Shown here: in pieces, positions 38,501-47,500 of the stretch | How the letters are laid out: each line of letters starts with the position of its first letter | Numbering within the stretch: position 1 is the stretch's first letter | DNA from: Euborellia annulipes | Taxonomy: Eukaryota; Arthropoda; Insecta; Dermaptera; Anisolabididae | Direction: 5' to 3' | DNA: 64,000 nucleotides | NCBI GenBank assembly: GCA_023213315.1 | Contig: JAKCPI010011624.1 | Span: 1-64,000, forward strand | Program-made: the position numbers and the translations under genes | The notes under the pieces: model-generated | Seen by the model: only the letters and a program-made list of their open reading frames with translations | Told to the model about the DNA's origin: nothing | Databases searched by the model: none

Positions 38501-41500
38501 GAAATAGCCGAAACGTTGATAGTGTCGTTCATTAAAGTAAAAAAATATTTGTCTTTATTTTGCTTTGGATGCCTTGATCTCCTCATCATTAATTATATAC
38601 TACTCCTTACAATTAATTATAGAGATAAAGTATTGCGATCGTGTCAAAAATTTGATAACGAGATTTTGATGGAAATATATTACAGGCCTACTTTTTGAAA
38701 TATTCTGAGTCCCCAAAAAAGTGGGCGCCGCATAATGTTCTCTCTGTCTCTTTATGGGCGTGTGAACAAAATCTCTCAAGAACGAAGAGTGTACGGGTTT
38801 AAATTTTGTACTTAAATTACAAAATCCCTGCCATGTGAAGTTTTTGAATAAAATTAGTCAAAAACTATAAGTAGATTTACATTATTAATTGACTTTTAAT
38901 TTTTTTCTCAAAATTCGCTCCTTTAACGATTTTTTTTTTCAAATTTTAAATATATACCCCGATACTATTTCGTGACTCTCCATCTTAATAAAATATTATT
39001 ATCATTGATATCAATTATATTCAATCAAAAAATCATTTTAGATCTTTTTACTTTCTCTTACCTATGTATATATGTAATATATATATAGAAAGTATTGGAT
39101 TCATGTCAAAAATTCGATGTCGAGATTTTGATGGATCTTCACGTTTTGAGGTCCCCTGAATCCAAAAAAGTGGTTTTCGCGACATGGTCTGTCTGTGTGT
39201 GTGTGTGTGTGGGTGGGTGGGTGGGTGGGTGGGTGGGCGGGTGGGTGTGTGTGTGTGTGTTCAATTTTAAGCATGAAGGAATTGAGCTACGAGGTTGAAA
39301 TTCTATATTTAACTTAAACACCCCCCGGGACCGGAAAAATAAGCTTTTAATCAAAATCGGCCAAAGATTACTAGTACTTTACTGATGTACTTTTTCAGTT
39401 TTTTTCGATTTTCTCAAAATTTGCTCCAACGATTTTCTTTTAAATTCAAAAATCAATTATTTTTTAGATTCTCTTTAAAATGTATATTCTCATTTTGCGA
39501 TTGAAATCTTCTGAAGACCACTTTACTCTTGTATTTCATAGGGAAGATAGGAGAAATGGTTGCCATGGTAACAAAATATAAATATTTTCACATACTTATT
39601 AATTTTACATCTGAATTCAAATGTTCCGTACTGTCGGGAACTAAATACATGTCGACACAAAAAATCTGGTGTGACAAGCACAGTACACAACTTTCGATTA
39701 CCGAAGGTAAGAGAAAGTTGTGTGCTGTGCGCCAGTCACACCAGATTTTTTATTTTATTAATTAAATATATTATAATCTTATAAACAACATTTTTTATTC
39801 TAAATACTTTAGAGTTTAGCAAGTTGAGTTGCATTTTCGTATTTAGAAGCTTTGATCGAAATTCAGGTTTGACAGACATTTCTGATAATATGTTCCTAAT
39901 AATCACAAAAGATGATTCAATTACAGGAAAGGTTTCCTTCCCTCTGCCGATGCCTCTATCCTACTTATATAAGTTATAGATATAATAATTGTTGACAGGT
40001 TCTGAATAGCTTTTGTGTATTCTCTAATGGCTGTCAAGCCAATTGGTTTTGTTTCTGTGCCCATTTAGTTGTGCTTCGCAAAGTTCGACAGGGTGGGAAG
40101 CAGCTTCACTGGCAGGAATACCGACGCCTGTGCCAAGATTCAAAGTTGCTATGCTTGGTGCTGCCGGAGTCGGAAAAACCTCTCTCACTTGCCAATTTAC
40201 CACTTCTGAATATATCTGCGCTTATGATACTTCTTTAGGTGAGAAATTATTATTATTATTGTTTTAACTAATGATTAAATTCACCAAATGTTTATTCCGA
40301 CCTCATGGCTAGTCACAAAATCCCTGTTAGGCAGCCAAAATGACCAACTCAGAGAGTCAATGTGTATTTTAAGGGACCTAAAAGAACTTTAATAATAACT
40401 AGCCCGGACCCTTGCCTTTTCTTTATAATAAGCTATGCCGCCTCGAGCAACCCTAGCGCATAACCAGGGGGACTTCGCCCCCTGACCCTCCACTAGCTGG
40501 CTCGGGTCCGCCTGCTGAAGTCATGCTGCCTGCCTGGAGCGGTCTTCGCGCCTTTGCCCCCTGGACCCCTCTTGCCTTTTCTTAATTAAAAAAAATTTTT
40601 TTTTTTATTTATTCTGCTCCTTTGTAAAAAAAAAAAAATTATTACTATTCCAATCCAGTGTCTGCTTGAGGATTCTTTACATTCAAAGAAAGCTTTCTCT
40701 ATACATTTCTTATGGCAGAAATCGTAACTTTAGGAATTAATAACTCAAAAAGTTATAGGAATTTCGAGGCCCAAGTATTTTTTTCGGAACTTTCCATAAC
40801 GTCCTCTATATAAGATTGCAAAATTTCATTTCAAAATTCCAACGGGAAGTTGGTCAAACAGAATGTGACAGACAGACAGAAGGACACTCCGCTATTATAT
40901 ATAGATTATTAAGAAATTCATTTAAATATTTATAATTCGAAGAGAAGTTGCTGTTGATGTTATGGAATGGAAAAGAATAAGTACAGGTGCAGCAAATGAA
41001 GAGAGCCTTTGGATGCCAAATGCCGAAAAGGAGACGTTTCGGACAAAATTTATTCGTCCATCTTCAGTTCAATTAATTTATAAGCCAACTAGGACTGAAG
41101 ATGGACGAATAAATTTTGTCCGAAACGTCTCCTTTTCGGCATTTGGCATCCAAAGGCTCTCTTCATTTGCTGCACCTGTACTTATTCTTTTCCATTCCAT
41201 AAATATTTATAATTTCATTCTAAAAGTTGTTGAAATATATATTGTAAGATGTTATTAATTTTCAGAAAATTTTCTCTTTTAATTATTTTTTATAAGATTT
41301 AAATTTTCGACCGTTGGTTCTCGAATGTAATCACTTCTGATGATGACAAGGAATTGTCGAAATACGTATCAAGTGTTAATTTTTTAATTAATAAAACCTT
41401 TGAAACAAATAACCTAGTGTTTAATTTGTATATTTAATTTTAATTTAATTATTTTTTATTTAAATCGCTCATCTAATGGATTTTATCTTGAAATAAGAGA

Positions 41501-44500
41501 TGATCTCTAGAGAAAAGATATTCATTAAAAAAAAAAGATTTCAAAGTTCACTGTTTGGTTTCATGTTATAATTGAAGGGCTTAGTGGAAGATAGTCATAA
41601 GACAAAACATTAGTTTCGAGATATTGACAAATTAGTAAAAATAGAACATTAATTCGCCCTAGTTTAATTTTAAAAGCATTTATAATGAAGAAGTAAACGA
41701 AAATGGGCTTATGACTTTCTTCACCAGAAAATGGTAATTTTTTGGCTTAAAAAAATGAGGTTTTTTGAAAAAAAAAAAATAAAAATTGAATCTAGAGTTT
41801 AATTCTCCTATTAAACTAAAATTCACAAGGTTTTCTGTTCAATAATATATTAATTTGATATTAACACTTTATACGTATTTCGACACCATATGTGTCATCT
41901 TCAGAAGCGAATTACATACAGAATGGGCTAGTCACCTCAAAATACCCGAAAACGGTTAAACAATGCTAGTCTATTGAGAAAATAATTTTTTTTTGTTGAG
42001 CAATGTTATAGGAAAAAAGATTCTTTTGTTAGGCTTTTCCTTTAGAAATATTTAATTAGGAGAAGGAGGCTGTTTTTCAGCCTATTGACCTTATAAACAT
42101 CCCCTTTTAAGAAATGTACTTGGTGGCGCAATTTGAAAAGAGGGAAGGGAGGCGTCTCTGTCAGCCACAGCTGAATGCTAATTGACTTGAGATAGATGAC
42201 TGTCGATAACATTTCGTGAAAGGAAAGAGGTTTGCTGCCGAATCAGCTGAGCTTGAATTTGCCTAATTAGAATTCCTCTCTTGAGATCTATTCTTAAGTT
42301 AAGCAAATTTACTCGTCGAGATCAAATTAATAACCATATATTTGTAAAACAAATTTCAAAGGATGAAATTAAATTTAACAAAAGTGCGAACTTGATGTAA
42401 AAAAAATTGGGTGATTTTCCGTTTCGAAAATTACTCAAGGTAATAAACTTTTTTACAAAAAATATGGTACAGCAAGGAGAAAATTCAAAAATTTGTTGCG
42501 GGACCCACTTTTTTCAACTCAGGGGATTTCAAAACGTGTATATCCATCAAATCTCGACATCGAATTTTCAACATGATCGCAATACATTCTTCTCTCTAAT
42601 ATAAATAATTTAGTGAATATCTTAAGACTGTTTGATATTTAAATTTTTGTTTTAGATGAAGAATTCGGACAGAAGATCGTGTCAGTAATGTTAGACGGCC
42701 AGGAAGCTGATTTAGAAATTGTGGATCATCCGGCAAGTGAAATGTCGGTGAGTGATATTTAAATATATTTTTTACCCAAAACTTTAAATAATGATTTTTT
42801 TTTAAATAACAATTTTTCAATCCATTTCTTTTTTTTTTTTTAATTAATTGATTCGTCTTCTTTTTTTAACTTTTTTTAACGTTTCTTCATTTTCTTTTTC
42901 TTTTTTTTACATTAACGTCATAATTTAATGATTTTTGCTTCCTTGACCTTTGCAACAAATTTTACTCTCAATTTCTTTTTAAGCAATATTCATATGAATA
43001 TTTATTAAAGTTTTTTTTATTTCAATTTTAGCTTTAGTCTTGAATAATTAATTTTTTTTTTTTCATTAATAAGATTTTCACAATTAACCGGAACATTTAT
43101 ATAAAAGAATGTATTATCATAAATATATAAATATGTGATTGTTAAGAGTATCTCTCTCTCACGGTTTTTTTTTAACACTCACACGTTTTTCTATTCACAC
43201 TCACACACACATACACACTGTCTTCTCGGCAACTCAGGCCATTTAAGACTAAACGATACCGTATTTTTAATAATTTTTATACATGTATATTGGGTTCCAT
43301 GCATTTTTATTTAAGCCATTTGGCATCCAAATAGCTTAAATAAAATCATCGGACTGCCTAAGATCCGAACCCGTTGAGGGACGCCTAGATGACAAATTCA
43401 AATATATTTTTTTCGGCAGGGTTGGATGAAAAAAAAGCAATTGTATTTTTCAATGAGTTTTATTTGATCTCATATTTTGAAGGCACTGGAGGCTCTTTTT
43501 CATCAGAGGTTTGAACTAAAAAAAAACTACGTTTTGATTTTTTTCAAAAATGACATTGTTATTTTCCAAAATATAAAAACAATGTTTTTAGTTAAAACCT
43601 CTGACGAAGAAGAGCCTCCAGTGCCTTCAAAATATGAGATCAAATAAAACTCATTGAAAAATACAATTGTTTTTTTTTCATCTAACCCTCTCAAAAAAAA
43701 TAGCCATCTATATTTGAATTTATCATCTAGGCGTCACTCAACATCAACAGTTTAAGAAATAGGAAGTATTTTAATAGCATAATAAAAGAATATTTGAGTG
43801 TAGAGATGAGTGTGAAGAAGGCGAAAAAAGAAAGACAACAGAAAAGAAATTTGTATTTATTTTCTAGCCAACTTTTCGATTGCACTTCGCGACTTTTTTC
43901 AACATCTTTGAAAATAATTATTTGAGTGTTGTATGCATTTATTGTTGAGATATAGAAATTCCTAAAAAAATATTTTAATTTCATCCTTAAAACTCAAAAA
44001 AGATGCCATCATCCCCACCATTTGTAGGCAAGTCATTTATATTTAATAAAATTTAATGTAATTAAGACACTAGCTCAGAGATTTTTTTTAGAACAAGGGA
44101 AAAATACGCTGTACATTTTTTTTATAAATAAAATTATTAACTGTGACTAATAATGTTATAACATCTGCTCGTGAAAGAGTGAAAAATCTGAATGTTGTTT
44201 CTACTCCAAAAAATACCTGTGTAAGTTACACCTGACAAAATGCAGGCTAGGTCCCTATATATAAACAACCAAATGTAAAATAATGTATTTTAAGTTAAAA
44301 TTTAAAAAAGGTGTTGATGAAGGTTAGAACACAAGGAGAAACAGGGGCATTTAAAAAATAGGTAAAAAAAAAGAATCTTTGTTTCTTTGTTTTCTTTATT
44401 GCCCCAATATATGAGAGGAGAAGTATATTTGGAGTCGTGGAATATTTATTTTATTGTTGAGATTCCTAACTTTAATAAAAATTTTGTTTAACATGAAATT

Positions 44501-47500
44501 GTTATATCTCGAAATAAAAAAAGTAAATACAACCTTTTATTCATTTTGAAATCTTATCAAGATTACAAATGAGAATAAATTGAATTTTTTTTTTTAATTT
44601 TGACGGAATTTGATGAGGTCCGTAAAATCGTTTTTTTTTTTTTTTTTTTCTTCAAGTTCAAATGTTTGATCGATAATTGTATATTTAGACCCTTTTAAAC
44701 TTTCCACAACAACAAATTTGTCGATCATAAAGACAATTGGGTCAATAAACTCATAAGAGCCATTAACGAATTAATATTTAGGTCCACAACCATTTTCTTA
44801 CTTAGTTACTACAGCCACTCTAGAAAATCTATGAGATAATGTATATTCAGAAAGTGTCACTTTAGTTTTAATGTGATTAAAAATATTGATTAATCAATTT
44901 TATTTGCTGCAAAATGATTTAAAGACATATCCAATGATATATCGGTATATAATACAACTCAATTTATTTATTTATTTATATAAAATTTTTCTTTCCTGAA
45001 AGTGGTAGAATTTAATTTCCTTAATTCTTATAAATAAATGTTAGTATTAGAGAATGAAAACCATAAACTAACAATATTAATCGATAATCTATCTACGTAT
45101 CTTGATAAAAGGGAATTTAAAAAAACGCGCCTGCTATAAGGGAATAGGCTACTAATAAAGCTTGCCTGGCGTGCAGGTTGCATATCTTTCCAATTCTTCT
45201 ACCTCATTTTTTTACTTTTTTGACTTTCGGTAATTAAGAATCATTCAAATCACATAAAAAATTTCTCCAAAAAAAAAGAAAGGAATAAAGGGAATTTAAG
45301 AAAATGCGCCTACTGTACTCGGTGTGCTCTATACAAAATTTGAACCCAAATTGGCTTCGATTTAGGGTGGAATTTATTAATTCATATTTTTTGATGACGA
45401 AATCACTAGAAAACCTCTAGTCCACGAGAGGAGTAGATAGGAGAATTTTTTTTTTTATTTCTTTCCCCTTAGCCATAGGGAGGAGGAGATTTGTTAATAA
45501 TTAGAATAATCACAAAATCAGTCGCGCAACAAATATCGATATTCTACGTCTCCTTTTACCGGTAGATTGATAAATTTGAAACAAAAATAAAATATCATTA
45601 AAAAAGATCAAACAAGTATTTTTAATGAGAGCCAGTGATAGAGGTGTGAGGCAAGGAGGTGTAAATTTCTATCAACAAATATTAATAAATGAATTTCACA
45701 TTTAATGCGAGAGACGTCCATGAGTGCTATCAAATACCGTATATACAGTCTAAAATAATGGGTTACCCCCCCTGAAGTGTAATTTTATATTATTAAAAAA
45801 ATATACCCATCTGTATTACAATGTCTATAAATTGTCCTGAGGAAGGACAAGACTTGTGTCTGAAACATCGGCAATTGAAAAAAAAAAAAATTGGATAAAG
45901 ATTGATTTAAATTTTTGACTAACTTCATTCCTGGCTGCTGACAACCTGCTCTCAATAATAACGAAATTTTGATTTGAATTCGAGTTATTTAGTGTCCTTA
46001 AGTTTTTATAAGCAAAGGATCGACATTAATTAGAATTAACAAATTAAATGTACTAAATAAAAAATTATTAAACTCACTCATCATAGAGGCACACGAAATC
46101 TTCTTTGAATAAAGTTAATAAGGTGACCCGAAGATCCATGAAGAAGTCCACCAGGCAATAAATCCTAAAACAAAAATTCTTATTAAGAAAATAGAAGAAA
46201 ATCTTATAAAATGGTTCAAATGAGATTAAAATAAAGGTAGGAATTGATGGATTTAGAAGGTTTAACTCCAGTTTTGCAGGTAATACAATAATTTGTTCTC
46301 AGGCTTGCTCTCAGGACTGCAAATCAGTCGTCAACCAAATCAAAATTTCCGACAATAATTTTATTAATTTATTATTTCCTGCTCTTGCAAAACTTAATTA
46401 AATATTCTAAATCCATTAATTCTAATTAATATATACTCTGGCTGTTTCTATGAAATTAAAATAGATGTATTCGTTTTTATTAAATATCGGAATTTCGGAA
46501 AGGTATAATAATTAAATTTTTTTTAACAATAATGGGGTTATATTATTATTTAAGACAAAGGATCCGTTCATTTAATTAATTGAAACAAATAAATAGATAA
46601 AGCCTATCTCAATATTTTAATTAAAAGCGTTTTTATTTTGTCCTAGCTCTCTTTATTTGTGTGTAAATGATTTGGCGTAACTTTTAATAATGTTCTAACT
46701 TTGCAATTGAAGTGAATTAAAATTAGTCAAACGTGAAATACACCCCTCACCCTCCATCCCATTGTGCAAGTTCGATAGGATTTTTACTTTTAAATTGGAA
46801 AATTAAAGTTTAATTTTAATATTAATTGATCAATAATAATGATAGTTACATTTTATTAAAAATTTGTAGTTAAAACAGCACATCACACAACTTTATCTCA
46901 TTTTGATAAATCATGTATTTTCAATTATGGTAACTAATATTTCGGACTTCCACCAAACGACTTTGTGAATTTCAACATTCGTCAGAGATCGTTCTTTCAA
47001 AGTGATATATTATAATTATATATAAATATGGGAAAATTTTTTGGTTTTTCTTATTTTCTCTTTATGATAAGATGCAATAGAAAGTTATTCTTCTTATTTT
47101 CAGGTGGAAGGATTCTGTTCCACTTATCATCCAGATGTATTTGTGGTGGTTTATTCATTGGTTGATCGAAAGACTCTTCAAGTTGCCGAAGAGATTTTAC
47201 TTTTCCTCTGGAAACAAGATTACATTGCAACTCGTGGGGTGATTCTTGTAGGAAATAAAGCAGACTTAGAAAGAAAGAGGGAAGTTCCCATGGCAGGTGA
47301 GTTATAAACTTAAAAAAAAAAAAAAAAATTATAAGTGAACTGAATTGAAACCGGATAAAATGAATGAAAATGAAATTTTATAAGAGGAAAGTTTGAATAG
47401 ATACATAATTCGCGACTCCTGCTTTTAGGTCAAAAGAGCTGGGAGCCTCGAATTATGTCAATCAAACGAAATCATATTGCATTATTAAACTTGAATAATT

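Larger units (their letters stand above)
34822..40068. other. RGK intron, repeat-containing
   Basis: Contains a Helitron-like fragment (34927-35035), HINE copies (35655-36275, 38615-38950, 39048-39753) and SINE fragments. From 36640 to 38600 and 39755 to 40060 I see mainly AT-rich sequence and no exon. Confidence 0.7.
40239..42655. other. RGK intron with Helitron and ribozyme-bearing repeats
   Basis: Holds a Helitron-like copy (40397-40906), the perfect inverted repeat (40962-41200), two hammerhead-like motifs (41332 and 41865) and a HINE fragment at 42470-42600. The part 41910-42470 shows nothing recognisable. Confidence 0.7.
42748..47103. other. RGK intron
   Basis: Contains a SINE (43165-43376), the large inverted repeat at 43381-43735 and a hammerhead-like motif at 45832. 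T-rich runs fill 42780-43080. From 43740 to 45780 and 45890 to 47100 I recognise no repeat or exon; short open frames there look random. Confidence 0.7.

Noticed and set aside
38480..38525. Further hammerhead motif (ATAGCCGAAACGTTG)
   Set aside because: The first core strand reads CGGAAGA and stem II does not pair; at best a decayed relative.
39189..39261. CRISPR-like or satellite array
   Set aside because: It is a GT/GGGT microsatellite inside a HINE copy, without spacers.
39529..39765. Recurrent open frames containing MSTQKIWCDKH and SHQIF at many loci
   Set aside because: They are translations of the HINE 3' hairpin and its flank on either strand. They appear because the palindrome lacks stops, and frames outside it do not continue coherently.
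40962..41258. 98-codon plus-strand open frame
   Set aside because: It is an open reading of the perfect inverted repeat, with no splice or family support.
43727..43984. 85-codon minus-strand membrane-like protein
   Set aside because: It overlaps the inverted repeat end and is AT-rich with Phe/Leu/Ile/Lys codons typical of chance frames here.
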